From: Nitrososphaerota archaeon
Lineage (GTDB): Archaea > Thermoproteota > Nitrososphaeria > Nitrososphaerales > Gagatemarchaeaceae
Assembly: GCA_027886975.1 (NCBI GenBank)
Contig: JAPCJK010000010.1
Location: forward strand, 1 to 34,283
Reading direction: 5' to 3'
Length of the DNA stretch: 34,283 nt
Made by a program: the position numbers and the translations under genes
Notes under the pieces: model-generated
Databases searched by the model: none
The model's input: only the letters and a program-made list of their open reading frames with translations
Told to the model about the DNA's origin: nothing
In this document: piece after piece, positions 23,427 to 31,697 of the stretch
Position numbering within the stretch: the stretch's first letter is position 1
Layout of the letters: the number at the start of each line of letters is the position of its first letter

Positions 23427-24896
23427 CTACCCAGCTCCTATCAGGCCGGCCAGGGCAGGGGAGACTTCCTCCACCTGTTCCTTGAGCAACATCTGATAGT
23501 ACTGGAGTATGATGTCCACCATGAGCAGAATTCCTATGCCAGTGCCGAAGACCCCGAAGAGGTCGGAGACACCTGCGACCAGGCCGATCAATATTCCACC
23601 GATTATCGTGAGCGTAGGGATGTACCTGTTCAGCATCTGTTCGATCGAAAGTCCGGTCCTCCTGAACCCTGGGACCTGGACCTGGGCGTCCATCAGGTTC
23701 TTTGCGACTGCGTGTGGGTTCAATCCGCCGATCTCCACCCACAGTCTGGCGAAGAGCACCGCCATCCCAATCAGGTACAGAAGATAGATTGCGGCGTGGA
23801 TGGGGTCTGCGACCGTGTTGTTTACGCCCTGGGGTGCGGTCATGTAGTAGACGATCCCCCCAGTGGGGTAGGAACTGGAAGTAGTGGCGTTGGTCTGTGT
23901 GGGGAACATCGCGATATAGTGGAACCACCAAGGTGGGTTGCTCCCGACGTAATTGTAGAGCAGCCTGGAGAAGAAGGTGACGTTGGCGCCGAGGGCGGAG
24001 ACAAGGATTACGGGGATGTTGGAGACGTAGAGGAGCTTGATTGGATATACCCCCTGGAACCCCCGGTACTTTATCGACGTGATTGGGAGTTCGACCCTTA
24101 TGCCCTCGATGTAGATGAGGACGAGGAGCATTACGAGGGTGAGAACGAATGTCAAGAGGCTCGGGTACTTGATACCCCTGACGACGATGGTGGGCAGAGT
24201 GTTGGTGAAGAAAGAACTCACGAGCGCCGGGATGAATCCGAAGAGCTCAGTCTGTGTTGTACTCACTTGAAACGGTATGGGCGAGAAGGTGTACCACATC
24301 ACCGTCTGGCAGACTCCGGCGAGGATGAAGAGACTGACTCCGCTCCCGATTCCCCATCCCTTCTGGATCAACTCGTCGAGGAGAAGGACCATGAGGCTCG
24401 CGACGAATAATTGAACGAAGATGATCAGGTCTTGGTTAGCCGTCAGACAGTTTGCCGTCACTCCAGTTGCGCAGGCGGGACCGAGGGCCCCTCCCAGGAT
24501 GTACGCGAGAGACTCCCCTACGATGACTATCAGCGTAAGGAACTTGGTCGCCGAGCCGAAGATGGCCCTGTCGGCCGAGTCGCTCATTTTCAACTTGATT
24601 ATGTCACTCCCTACGAGCAGCTGAAGGATTAGCCCGGAAGTCACGATTGGGCCGATACCCAGCTCCATGAGGGTCCCCTGCGTCGATGCGAAGACGACCC
24701 TCAAGAAGGCGAGTTGGTCCTGTTGGTGGCCGGGTCCTCCGAACCCATAGAGCGGCGTTGTCGCCATGATCAGGTAGGCTATGAGGGCGAATCCGGTCCA
24801 GACGAATCGCTCGTTGAGGGTGGGCTTCTTCTCAGGCTTCGGGATCTCGGGAAGTATCGTGCCTACGCTCTTGATGAATTCGCGCATCGAAGCCAA
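23427..24896 (-). CDS. secY: Preprotein translocase subunit SecY
   Basis: SecY forms the protein-conducting channel of the archaeal membrane with SecE and Sec-beta. The 489-residue protein has about ten hydrophobic segments; a plug-region helix with LGIGPIVTSGLILQLLVGS follows the first. The cytoplasmic loop GIRVELPITSIKYRG and GFRRTGLSIEQMLNRYIPTLTIIGG are SecY family motifs. It follows rpl15 by 11 bases in the ribosomal operon, as in most prokaryotes. Confidence 0.97.
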   Translation of the reverse strand: MASMREFIKSVGTILPEIPKPEKKPTLNERFVWTGFALIAYLIMATTPLYGFGGPGHQQDQLAFLRVVFASTQGTLMELGIGPIVTSGLILQLLVGSDIIKLKMSDSADRAIFGSATKFLTLIVIVGESLAYILGGALGPACATGVTANCLTANQDLIIFVQLFVASLMVLLLDELIQKGWGIGSGVSLFILAGVCQTVMWYTFSPIPFQVSTTQTELFGFIPALVSSFFTNTLPTIVVRGIKYPSLLTFVLTLVMLLVLIYIEGIRVELPITSIKYRGFQGVYPIKLLYVSNIPVILVSALGANVTFFSRLLYNYVGSNPPWWFHYIAMFPTQTNATTSSSYPTGGIVYYMTAPQGVNNTVADPIHAAIYLLYLIGMAVLFARLWVEIGGLNPHAVAKNLMDAQVQVPGFRRTGLSIEQMLNRYIPTLTIIGGILIGLVAGVSDLFGVFGTGIGILLMVDIILQYYQMLLKEQVEEVSPALAGLIGAG

Positions 24897-24907
24897 TGGC
24901 TGGAGAC

Positions 24908-25312
24908 TTACTCCTTGACCAGGATCTTTCCGCCTGCGGCCTCTATTTTAGCCTGAGCTTTCTTCGTGAAGGAAGCTACCTTCACTTCGTAGGCGCCTCC
25001 GACCTCCCCGGACCCGAGCAGTTTCTCGACCCCCATCGAAGTCAGGTCGAGGGCCTTGTCCCCCTTCGATAGACCGTCCAGGTCTCCGACGTTGACCCAC
25101 GTGGATGGATGAACATAGTAACTGGGCGGCCTGAATGGGTCTCGGCCGAAGTGGTCGGGGTCGTTGAGAATCGTCCAGCTCCACTTGTGTTTGTGCAACC
25201 CGGCGTTGCCGTGCCCCCCCCTGCTTCCCGAGTGTCTGTGCTGGCCTATCTGGCCGTATCCGTGGGTCCTCATCCCCCTGTACCTCCTCGCCTTGCGGAG
25301 CCTTGTTGGCAG
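24908..25312 (-). CDS. rpl15: Ribosomal protein uL15, probable CTG start
   Basis: uL15 organises the large subunit core; the Gly/His-rich N-terminus (RTHGYGQIGQHRHSGSRGG) and the basic C-terminal domain are typical. The universal archaeal beginning PTRLRKARRYRG is encoded in frame upstream of the first ATG (25273). It can only be reached from CTG at 25312, which lies one base after the rpl30 stop with GGAGG ten bases before it. An in-frame TAA sits six codons further upstream, and there is no ATG, GTG or TTG between. Using CTG gives 134 residues. The internal ATG also has GGAGGT eight bases upstream, but would discard the conserved N-terminus. Confidence 0.9.
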   Translation of the reverse strand: MPTRLRKARRYRGMRTHGYGQIGQHRHSGSRGGHGNAGLHKHKWSWTILNDPDHFGRDPFRPPSYYVHPSTWVNVGDLDGLSKGDKALDLTSMGVEKLLGSGEVGGAYEVKVASFTKKAQAKIEAAGGKILVKE

Positions 25313-25313
25313 C

Positions 25314-25784
25314 CTAGACCATCCTCCTTACTATTTCCCCTAGGTTCGGGTTGCTCCCAAGCAGCCCTCTTTCGGAAAATTGCCGCCGCATCGAGCGCTT
25401 GAAGCCTCCCTTCGGCGGTGCGAGTCTGAAGAAGGGGAGGACCCCTCCGACTGCGGAGAGCCGGACCTGGTCCTTCAACATCTTCGCGGCCAGATCTTCG
25501 TGCTTCTTGTACCCCAGCTCTTTCAAAGCCGCTTGGTCGAGGGCCTTCGTAGAACTCACCATTCCCCGATTCTTCAGAAGGTCGGCAAGCAAGTCTTCCT
25601 TGACGGGGGACCAAGCAATGTAGTCCTTGCATAGCCTCAACATCCCCACGGTCGGAGCGTCGTCCGTCACGACCGAGGCGGAGAATCTCTTCGCCACCCA
25701 GAGTTCTGTCAGGGCCTTCCTTACAGGAGCCGACGAATTGATGACGCCGTGCAAGTTGACAACCAGTATTAGACCCAAGATCAT
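25314..25784 (-). CDS. rpl30: Ribosomal protein uL30
   Basis: The 156-residue uL30 is the long archaeal/eukaryotic form. The N-terminal strand is followed by the VRKALTELWVAKRFSA helix region and the VGMLRLCKDYIAW motif. The C-terminus carries PKGGFKRSMRRQFSERG. It sits between rps5 and rpl15 as usual. Its last codons contain the ribosome-binding site that seems to direct the CTG start of rpl15. Confidence 0.95.
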   Translation of the reverse strand: MILGLILVVNLHGVINSSAPVRKALTELWVAKRFSASVVTDDAPTVGMLRLCKDYIAWSPVKEDLLADLLKNRGMVSSTKALDQAALKELGYKKHEDLAAKMLKDQVRLSAVGGVLPFFRLAPPKGGFKRSMRRQFSERGLLGSNPNLGEIVRRMV

Positions 25785-25788
25785 TCAC

Positions 25789-26418
25789 CTATACGTTGAG
25801 CCCGTGGGACATCCTGAACGCATCGTAGACAGCGTTTGCCAAGGAGGACATTGTGTTAGTGGAGCCGAAGGTCCTGACCCATGCATCCTTCACTCCTGCA
25901 AGCTGAAGCAGACTCTTCAGGGCTGGTCCGGCGACCAAGCCCAGCGCCCTCGGGGCGGGAATGATTTCGACGGTGACGCTTCCTGCCTTGCCTCTGATCT
26001 TGTACGGGACGGAGTGAGGCCTGCCGTCTCGGCACTCCCACGAACCGCATCCGAGCTTGACCGGTATGATGTTCAGTAATGCGGCAGTCGTCGCCTTCTC
26101 GATGGCTTCCCTAGTCTGCATCGCCTTTCCTTTGCCGACGCCGAACCAGCCTGCGCCGTTGCCGACCGCGACGACGGCGAGGAATCTTGTGAGCTCCCCG
26201 GCGTCTGTCTGTTTCTGGACCACGCTGACGCCCACTACCTCGTTTCGGAGATCTGGGAGAAGCTTCTTGACGATTTCTGCCTCTCGAACCCTCTGTCCGC
26301 TCCTGAATATCTCGTCCAGAGAAGTTATCTTCCCTTCATTGACAAGCGTCCCTAGCTTGGTCCGGGGGACCCAGACCTGTTCCTCCTCCTGGCGGTCTCG
26401 CCTGCCGTAGGACGACAT
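25789..26418 (-). CDS. rps5: Ribosomal protein uS5
   Basis: The 209-residue archaeal uS5 has the double-stranded RNA-binding S5 domain with FLAVVAVGNGAGWFGVGKGK (about 76-98) and the second core motif IIPAPRALGLVAGPALKSLLQLAGVKD. The N-terminal extension of about 45 residues is usual in archaea. Its ATG overlaps the rpl18 stop by one base. Confidence 0.97.
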   Translation of the reverse strand: MSSYGRRDRQEEEQVWVPRTKLGTLVNEGKITSLDEIFRSGQRVREAEIVKKLLPDLRNEVVGVSVVQKQTDAGELTRFLAVVAVGNGAGWFGVGKGKAMQTREAIEKATTAALLNIIPVKLGCGSWECRDGRPHSVPYKIRGKAGSVTVEIIPAPRALGLVAGPALKSLLQLAGVKDAWVRTFGSTNTMSSLANAVYDAFRMSHGLNV

Positions 26419-27002
26419 TAACGCCTAGCCTCTGTTATCGCAGCCTTCACCTTCTCGAACTGCGCCGGGTATTCCTCAGGTTTGAATCCCTCTCTGAGGA
26501 GGGCGGAGTAACTTCGTTCATATGCCCCTTTGTTCTCGGAGGAGAGTTTCTTCGCGTACTCTGCGATTGACTTGCCTGTCAGCCTCTCCTCGCTCGGGAA
26601 GGCCTTTTCGCCGACAGGGACAATGACCCCGGCGTCAAGGACACCCTTTAGGAAGGCCGCTATCCTCGAACCCCTGATGAACGGCACAAGGCCATTATAG
26701 ACAACTGCTTCCTTCACCCCGGAAGAGAGGGCCTTCTTCCCAGCGAGTAGCCCGAGGAGGTAGCAGGCTGGGGTCGATTTCGCCGAACCCTTCCATCCCA
26801 GCTTCAAAAGCTCCTTCGAGTGAGCTGAGGACAGAACGACGTCCCCCTTTACCGTCGGCTTCACGAATTGTGAGGAGACGTTCTTGTTCGAGACCCGGAC
26901 GACGAGGAGAGGCCTCAGCGAGGTGATCGCCCTCTTCCTTGCTCTATAGTCAGTTACCCCTTCGCGCCTTCTCTTCAGAAGCGAGACATGAGTGGACATC
27001 AC
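26418..27002 (-). CDS. rpl18: Ribosomal protein uL18
   Basis: The 194-residue uL18 binds 5S rRNA. It has the archaeal N-terminal KRRREGVTDYRARKRAI, the LVVRVSNKNVSSQFV strand, the GSAKSTPACYLLGLLAGKKA region and VPFIRGSRIAAFLKGVLDAG. Length is normal for archaea. The rpl19e stop overlaps its start by four bases. Confidence 0.97.
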   Translation of the reverse strand: MMSTHVSLLKRRREGVTDYRARKRAITSLRPLLVVRVSNKNVSSQFVKPTVKGDVVLSSAHSKELLKLGWKGSAKSTPACYLLGLLAGKKALSSGVKEAVVYNGLVPFIRGSRIAAFLKGVLDAGVIVPVGEKAFPSEERLTGKSIAEYAKKLSSENKGAYERSYSALLREGFKPEEYPAQFEKVKAAITEARR

Positions 27003-27433
27003 TTCTTCGCCTCTTTAATGAGGTCGAGGAGGTGCTTCACCCCTCTGACCTGACCTCCTTTGGCCTGCTTGTAGAGCTTCTTGTAGGCGCTGTTGGTAAT
27101 TTCCTTCCTGTCCTTTGCCACCTTGAGCCTCCACCTGAGGGCGCGTACCTTGGCGATCCACCTGTCCTTTCTCGGGTTTCGCGCGAAGGCGCCTCCTTCT
27201 GTGGAACCTGCGCCTCTGCCGCGCTTGAGTTTCCTAGACCGCTCCCTGAACCTTCCTCGCGAGACTCCCTTCTCCGGGGCAACCTTGATTGCGCCGAAGC
27301 CGACGAGTCCGCGGATTGTACTTCGTGTTATCGCGTCCTGAATCAGGTCGGAATACTCGACGTCAAAGATAATCCTGTCCTTACCGACACCGAGGACCGA
27401 TGCCGCCAGACGTCGTTTACTCTTTAGATTCAA
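26999..27433 (-). CDS. rpl19e: Ribosomal protein eL19 (L19e)
   Basis: The 144-residue eL19 is entirely alpha-helical and basic. It has the family start LKSKRRLAASVLGVGKDRI and the central basic hook region with SRGRFRERSRKLKRGRGAGS. Its N-terminus overlaps the rpl32e end by 17 bases. L19e is found only in archaea and eukaryotes. Confidence 0.96.
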   Translation of the reverse strand: MNLKSKRRLAASVLGVGKDRIIFDVEYSDLIQDAITRSTIRGLVGFGAIKVAPEKGVSRGRFRERSRKLKRGRGAGSTEGGAFARNPRKDRWIAKVRALRWRLKVAKDRKEITNSAYKKLYKQAKGGQVRGVKHLLDLIKEAKK

Positions 27434-27845
27434 TTATCCTCAACCCCGTCGGATTAACGATCCGCAAACCAAGCTCCGTAGCTCTATGGAGGATTGCCTC
27501 CCTCTTCTTCGCGCCGACCGTTCCGCCAATCCTGGCCACGTCTCTTCCTGGGACCAATCGGTCGAGGTCGGTCACCCTTTGAACGAGTACCTCGAAGTGC
27601 CCGCTGGGGTGAAGCCCTCTTGCTTCCACCGGACCCCTATAGCCAATCCTCACGAGAGGGGGCCAACCCTTGTCCTGCCGTCTGACTTTGTTGTCGACGC
27701 CTTTGGGCTTCCTCCATTCCGGGTGAATCCTGACGTACCGCCAGCTCTCCTGCCTGACGAAGGCGGGCCTCGTGTCGGCTACCTCTTTCCTTTTGGCCAC
27801 CAGCGCCTTCAGCCTGTTCTCCTCCGAGACCTTCTGTTTGGCCAT
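27417..27845 (-). CDS. rpl32e: Ribosomal protein eL32 (L32e)
   Basis: The 142-residue eL32 starts with a charged extension MAKQKVSEENRLKAL, followed by the diagnostic FVRQESWRYVRIHPEWRKPKGVDNK and IGYRGPVEARGLHPSG, and ends with LRIVNPTGLRII. The open frame runs to 27974, but that portion is a shadow of rpl6. ATG at 27845, four bases after the rpl6 stop, gives the normal N-terminus. Confidence 0.96.
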   Translation of the reverse strand: MAKQKVSEENRLKALVAKRKEVADTRPAFVRQESWRYVRIHPEWRKPKGVDNKVRRQDKGWPPLVRIGYRGPVEARGLHPSGHFEVLVQRVTDLDRLVPGRDVARIGGTVGAKKREAILHRATELGLRIVNPTGLRIIESKE

Positions 27846-27849
27846 GTTT

Positions 27850-28395
27850 TCACCAGCCCTGCTCCTTATGGTATATGTAGACGCCGTCGAGGAAAACCCT
27901 CTGATCCTTCCGTTTGATCTTGGTGGCCGACTCCACATTGGCCGAGGTCTGACCCACGTCTTCGACCGAGACACCTTTCACGATGATGTCATCCCCTTCG
28001 ATCGACACCTTGCAATCGCCCACGATTTGAGCTACCCTGGGGGACCTTTCTCCCACAAAGTTTTCGACCAAAATCTGGTTCCCCTTCGTTTTTACGGTAA
28101 TGGGGAAGTGGGCGTAGACGACCTTCAGCTTGTAGGTGTAGCCCTTGGTCACGCCTGTTATCATGTTGTTGACCAGGCTGGTCACAGTGTTGATTATGAC
28201 GTTGTCCCTCTTCTTCCTCGAGAATGGGGAAATCATGACCTTGTTCTCCTGGACCGAGATGTTCACGTTAATCTTGTCGAAATGCTTCTTCCCCTCCCCG
28301 AGCTTTCCCTTGATGGAAAGGGTCCGACCGTGAAGGTCCGCAGTTACCCCTTCTGGCATCTCGATGAGTTGCTGTCGAAGCGGCTCAGTAGACAT
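27850..28395 (-). CDS. rpl6: Ribosomal protein uL6
   Basis: The 181-residue uL6 has two similar domains near the sarcin-ricin loop. Family features are IEMPEGVTADLHGRTLSIKG at the start, TSLVNNMITGVTKGYTYKLK in the middle and VKGVSVEDVGQTSANVE near the end. The ATG at 28395 has GGAGGT nine bases upstream; a TTG two codons earlier is possible. The start overlaps the rps8 3' end. Confidence 0.96.
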   Translation of the reverse strand: MSTEPLRQQLIEMPEGVTADLHGRTLSIKGKLGEGKKHFDKINVNISVQENKVMISPFSRKKRDNVIINTVTSLVNNMITGVTKGYTYKLKVVYAHFPITVKTKGNQILVENFVGERSPRVAQIVGDCKVSIEGDDIIVKGVSVEDVGQTSANVESATKIKRKDQRVFLDGVYIYHKEQGW

Positions 28396-28777
28396 ACCCA
28401 ATCAACCTCCCACCAATCTTCTTCTCCTGGGCTTCGAGGTGAGACATCACTCCCTGAGGAGTAGATACGATTAGCGTCCCAACACCGACAGCAGGGAGGT
28501 ACCTGTGCTCCCAATCCACGAGCTTCAGGGACCTGACAGGGAACCTCGGGGATATCACACTGCACTTGTTGATCTTGCCAAGCAATTCGACCCGGAGCTT
28601 GCCCCCGAGCCCGTCGTCGATGAACTCGAACTCGCCGATGTACTTGCGCTTCTGAAGGACTCTAAGGACCTCACTCGCAAGCTTCGAGGCAGGGATTATC
28701 ACGCATTCCTTCTTGTTCCTCAACTCGGCGTTTTGGAGGCTGGCGAACAGGTTTGCAAGGACGTTTGTTGCAGGCAT
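28385..28777 (-). CDS. rps8: Ribosomal protein uS8
   Basis: The 130-residue uS8 has the archaeal start NVLANLFASLQNAE, a central EFEFIDDGLGGKLRVELLG region, and the C-terminal VGTLIVSTPQGVMSHLEAQEKKIGGRLIGYVY motif that binds helix 21 of 16S rRNA. It follows rps14 in the usual order. Confidence 0.97.
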   Translation of the reverse strand: MPATNVLANLFASLQNAELRNKKECVIIPASKLASEVLRVLQKRKYIGEFEFIDDGLGGKLRVELLGKINKCSVISPRFPVRSLKLVDWEHRYLPAVGVGTLIVSTPQGVMSHLEAQEKKIGGRLIGYVY

Positions 28778-28789
28778 CCCATAACCACC

Positions 28790-28951
28790 CTAGTCGTATT
28801 TCCTGAAGCCCAGCTTCTCGGCGACTTCTCTAAAGCACTGGCGGCAAAGGACCAGGTCGTAGGACCTTATGACCGCACCGTACTGGCCGCATCTGCGGCA
28901 GTAATGGGTGGACTTGCCGTACTTCCTGACTTTTGGATGCCTTTCTTTCAC
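28790..28951 (-). CDS. rps14: Ribosomal protein uS14, zinc type
   Basis: This 53-residue gene is shorter than most ORF cut-offs. The frame reads [20 protein letters not shown] and onward, with four zinc-binding cysteines at 18, 21, 36 and 39. It ends with the LGFRKYD C-terminus of the zinc-containing archaeal/eukaryotic uS14. The start is a GTG overlapping the rpl5 stop (GTGA), and the gene lies 12 bases before rps8. Order rpl5-rps14-rps8 is universal in archaea. Confidence 0.96.
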   Translation of the reverse strand: MKERHPKVRKYGKSTHYCRRCGQYGAVIRSYDLVLCRQCFREVAEKLGFRKYD

Positions 28952-29475
28952 TGGACTGTCACACCGAAATTGTCCCTGAAGTATTGCATTGCTTCGTCCC
29001 TCGATACCAGATGCGCCCTGCCCACCTTGGATGTGCGCCTACTGCGCCTGGCGACACCAAACCCTGGGCGCTCCAGGAGGATGGAAACGTTCATCCCGAG
29101 GATGCCGATTGCCGGGTCGTACCTGATCCCCGGTATCTCGATGTGCTCCTTTATGCCGAAGGAGACCGAGCCCCTCGAATCGAAACATGATTCATTTAAT
29201 TTCTTCTCCCTCGCGGCGAGGAGCTTCACAATCAGGGGCACGGCTTCTTCTCCGCGTACCGTAACGACGACCCCGATAGGTTCCCCCTTGTGGATACCGA
29301 AATCCCTGACCGATCGCTTCGCGCGCGTCTGAGCGGGCTTCTGGCCCGTCACCTGCTCGAGCACCAGCTTCCCTCTTTCGATGGCCTCCCCCGACTTGCC
29401 AAGTCCTATGTTCACCACTACCTTCCCCACCCTGATCTTGCGCATCGGGTTCTGTTGCATGGCCGCCTGACTCAC
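28948..29475 (-). CDS. rpl5: Ribosomal protein uL5
   Basis: The 175-residue uL5 contacts 5S rRNA and P-site tRNA. It has the family start [21 protein letters not shown], the [19 protein letters not shown] region and the C-terminal [20 protein letters not shown]. The GTG start overlaps the rps4e stop; ATG codons at residues 6 and 11 are possible alternatives. Confidence 0.97.
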   Translation of the reverse strand: MSQAAMQQNPMRKIRVGKVVVNIGLGKSGEAIERGKLVLEQVTGQKPAQTRAKRSVRDFGIHKGEPIGVVVTVRGEEAVPLIVKLLAAREKKLNESCFDSRGSVSFGIKEHIEIPGIRYDPAIGILGMNVSILLERPGFGVARRSRRTSKVGRAHLVSRDEAMQYFRDNFGVTVQ

Positions 29476-30200
29476 GGCTGACCCACCCCAACTGTAATCA
29501 TCGGACGGTCCGATCCGACCGGGAAGACAAGGCGAGACGGGATTTCAGCGTCGCCGCTAGGAAGGGAAATCCTGACCATCTTCTCTCTGGAAATCGTCCC
29601 CTTCTTAACGTCGGCAATCTTCCCCAACTGGCCAGCTCTATCCCCGGTGAGCACAAGGCCCAGAGAACCCTTCGCCAGCTTCGCGTAGCCCAGCACCTTT
29701 TGGGACGGAACTTCGATTAGGACAGAGTCACCCGGGGAAAGGTTCAGGGCATCGTCCACCACCGACCTCCCGTCGTGCAAGCCATATTGTATGTGTCCTC
29801 CCTTCACTTTCGACTTGCTGTGAACGCTGCAAAGCTTGGTCTTCGCCTCATCTCCGCTCACCTTCGCCAGGGCCAAACCTTTGGGCGATGGAACAAGCCG
29901 ATAGTCGATTCCTTCGAGCGGGACGCTGACCACGTTGAACAGGCCGACTGGGAAACTGGACGTTTTACGTTGGCGGCCGTCGACCAACACCTTGCCGGTC
30001 TTCATCATGAACTTCAACTCCCTCGATAGGGTGGCCAAGGACGCCAAGTCCCTGACGACGACTCCAAGGGGGTAGGAGGCCTCGATCGGGTGCGGACCAG
30101 GGAGGGACTTGAACACGAACCTGTCCGCCTTCCTCGAGATGTCCCAGCTGCGAGGGGCGGCCAATCTCTTCAGCCTGTTTCTTCCTCCTTTCTTGGCCAT
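29472..30200 (-). CDS. rps4e: Ribosomal protein eS4 (S4e)
   Basis: The 242-residue archaeal/eukaryotic S4e has the KRLAAPRSWDISRK N-terminus, an S4-like RNA-binding domain with KFMMKTGKVLVDGRQRKT, a central domain, and a KOW-like C-terminal stretch with TGDRAGQLGKIADVKKGT. Length matches the family. It starts one base before the L24 stop codon region. Confidence 0.97.
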   Translation of the reverse strand: MAKKGGRNRLKRLAAPRSWDISRKADRFVFKSLPGPHPIEASYPLGVVVRDLASLATLSRELKFMMKTGKVLVDGRQRKTSSFPVGLFNVVSVPLEGIDYRLVPSPKGLALAKVSGDEAKTKLCSVHSKSKVKGGHIQYGLHDGRSVVDDALNLSPGDSVLIEVPSQKVLGYAKLAKGSLGLVLTGDRAGQLGKIADVKKGTISREKMVRISLPSGDAEIPSRLVFPVGSDRPMITVGVGQP

Positions 30201-30491
30201 CTAACCTGCCACCTCCAGTTTGCTCTTGCGCGCCTTGTCCTGCAGAGTGAGGGCGGTGACCACTACGTTTGAAGAATGAATTGGCACGGGGGCCGTCCCT
30301 CCTTTCAGCTTCTCGTGGGTCACGCCTTCGACATTGATTACACCGAGTTTCGTGTCAACGTTGGTGACCTTGCCCTCTATGTCCTTGTACTCCCCTCGAA
30401 CTATTCTCACCGTGTCGCCAACCCGGGGCCTTACGCTCCTCCTTCCATGCTTCACTCTTAATTCCGAAGACAACGACGAACCAAATTTCAT
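30201..30491 (-). CDS. rpl24: Ribosomal protein uL24
   Basis: The 96-residue uL24 has the archaeal start SSLSSELRVKHGRRSVRPRVGD and the KOW motif VRIVRGEYKDIEGKVTNVD. The C-terminus with PVPIHSSNVVVTAL is typical. It is slightly short compared with the 115-120 residues common in archaea, with the missing part at the N-terminus. Confidence 0.95.
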   Translation of the reverse strand: MKFGSSLSSELRVKHGRRSVRPRVGDTVRIVRGEYKDIEGKVTNVDTKLGVINVEGVTHEKLKGGTAPVPIHSSNVVVTALTLQDKARKSKLEVAG

Positions 30492-30503
30492 CTCAATTTC
30501 CTC

Positions 30504-30938
30504 CTAAACTATGATGGACGCCAGGTTGGCGATCCGTGGCCACTTCTCTGCGGCCTCGCTGGCGACCGGTCCCTTGATGTCTGTTCCTTTAAGGTCCCCC
30601 TCCGGGGTGATTATGACTGCCGCATTGTCTTCGAAGACGACCCTCTGGCCGCTCACTCGTCGGATCGGGTACTTCTGCCTCACTATGACCGCGCCAAAGA
30701 CCACCTTCTTCATTTCCGGTGGTCCCTTCTTCACGACGCAGATGATCGAGTCCCCCACCGAGGCTGCAGGCATCCGGCTGTGCCTCCCCTTCCACTTTGT
30801 GACCTGCACAACCCTCAGGGTCTTGGCTCCCGTGTTGTCGGCACACGTGATGACGGCATAGATTGGGATGGCTTTGGTGATGTAATTCTTGAATTCCTCG
30901 ACTCCCTTCGCCGAGACTGCGCGCGACTTTGTCGACAT
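30504..30938 (-). CDS. rpl14: Ribosomal protein uL14
   Basis: The 144-residue uL14 sits at the inter-subunit interface. Family motifs are VITCADNTGAKTLRVVQV, the VGDSIICVVKKGPPEMKK loop, AVIVRQKYPIRR and FEDNAAVIITPEGDLKGTDIKGPVA. It lies between rps17, whose stop overlaps its ATG by one base, and rpl24. Confidence 0.97.
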   Translation of the reverse strand: MSTKSRAVSAKGVEEFKNYITKAIPIYAVITCADNTGAKTLRVVQVTKWKGRHSRMPAASVGDSIICVVKKGPPEMKKVVFGAVIVRQKYPIRRVSGQRVVFEDNAAVIITPEGDLKGTDIKGPVASEAAEKWPRIANLASIIV

Positions 30939-31264
30939 TACGTTCCCCTCCTTGAAGCGACGACCACGAACGATATCGTCTTGGACAACGGCCTACATTC
31001 GCCTAGGGTCACGGTGTCTCCGTCCTTGACTTCAATGCACGGAGGGACGTGTGAGCTGACCCTGCTCCTCCGTCTTTCCCCCCTGTTGTACTTCGGCACC
31101 ATGTGGAGATATTCCATCTCCACGACGACGAAGGTCTTGCCGGCGGTCGAGACAGCCTTCCCGGTAAGCAATCTTCCCCTTACCTTCAGACTTCCATGGA
31201 AGGGGCACCGCTCGTCCTGACATTTCTTTCGAGGCATTGCGACCTCTAGTCCTGCCGCGCTCAT
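30938..31264 (-). CDS. rps17: Ribosomal protein uS17
   Basis: The 108-residue uS17 has the archaeal features CPFHGSLKVRGRLLTGKAVS, MEYLHMVPKYNRGERRRSRVSSHVPPCIE and GDTVTLGECRPLSKTISFVVV. The ATG at 31264 overlaps the rnp1 stop (ATGA). An upstream GTG at 31279 in the same frame is less likely. Confidence 0.96.
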   Translation of the reverse strand: MSAAGLEVAMPRKKCQDERCPFHGSLKVRGRLLTGKAVSTAGKTFVVVEMEYLHMVPKYNRGERRRSRVSSHVPPCIEVKDGDTVTLGECRPLSKTISFVVVASRRGT

Positions 31265-31494
31265 CGTCTGCGTCCCCACCTGTCCTGTAGCCTCCCTTCG
31301 ATGTCGGAGCCTGTAACCACTTTCTTTGAGCGGGATATTAGGAAAGCCGACCCGGATTTTTCCACCCGGACGACCTTCTTGCCAGTGTCAATAAGGAGAG
31401 TCTGGGCAGTCTCGAGGACCACTTGTCCGCTCTTCCCAGCCTTCGTGGGGTCGCTGGAGGTAAGCACCGTCAGACTCTCTCCGATGACGTTCAC
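31261..31494 (-). CDS. rnp1: RNase P protein component 1 (Rpp29/Pop4 homologue)
   Basis: Archaeal Rnp1 is one of the protein subunits that help RNase P RNA mature tRNA 5' ends. The 77-residue protein has the Sm-like barrel features: a GESLTVLTSSDP strand, GQVVLETAQTLLIDTGKKVV and FLISRSKKVVTGSDIEGR. Its position between rpl29 and rps17 is a conserved archaeal arrangement and supports the call. Confidence 0.94.
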   Translation of the reverse strand: MNVIGESLTVLTSSDPTKAGKSGQVVLETAQTLLIDTGKKVVRVEKSGSAFLISRSKKVVTGSDIEGRLQDRWGRRR

Positions 31495-31697
31495 TCGGCT
31501 ACCCCCTTCTCGTGCATGATGGTGATGACCGCAGCGATGTCCTTGCGAATCCGACCTATGTTGCCAACGTCTTTCTTGACTATGCCGCGCTGGGCGCCGC
31601 CCTTGAGCTTGGAGAGCTCCGACCTGAGGTCGAAGAGCGTCTGCCTAAGCTTTTCAGCGTCCTGCTTCCTCAGTTCCTTCGGTTTGAGCTGTGGCAT
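31491..31697 (-). CDS. rpl29: Ribosomal protein uL29
   Basis: The 68-residue uL29 is a two-helix protein at the tunnel exit. LKPKELRKQDAEKLRQTLFD and LRSELSKLKGG are the family core, and VGNIGRIRKDIAAVITIMHE follows. The ATG at 31697 lies inside the rps3 3' end (44-base overlap); an upstream start at 31718 would add seven basic residues and is less likely. Confidence 0.95.
   Translation of the reverse strand: MPQLKPKELRKQDAEKLRQTLFDLRSELSKLKGGAQRGIVKKDVGNIGRIRKDIAAVITIMHEKGVAE

Noticed and set aside
24908-25273. rpl15 starting at the internal ATG
   Set aside because: GGAGGT lies well placed before it, but that site is made of Arg codons, and this start would drop 13 conserved residues. Kept only as an alternative.
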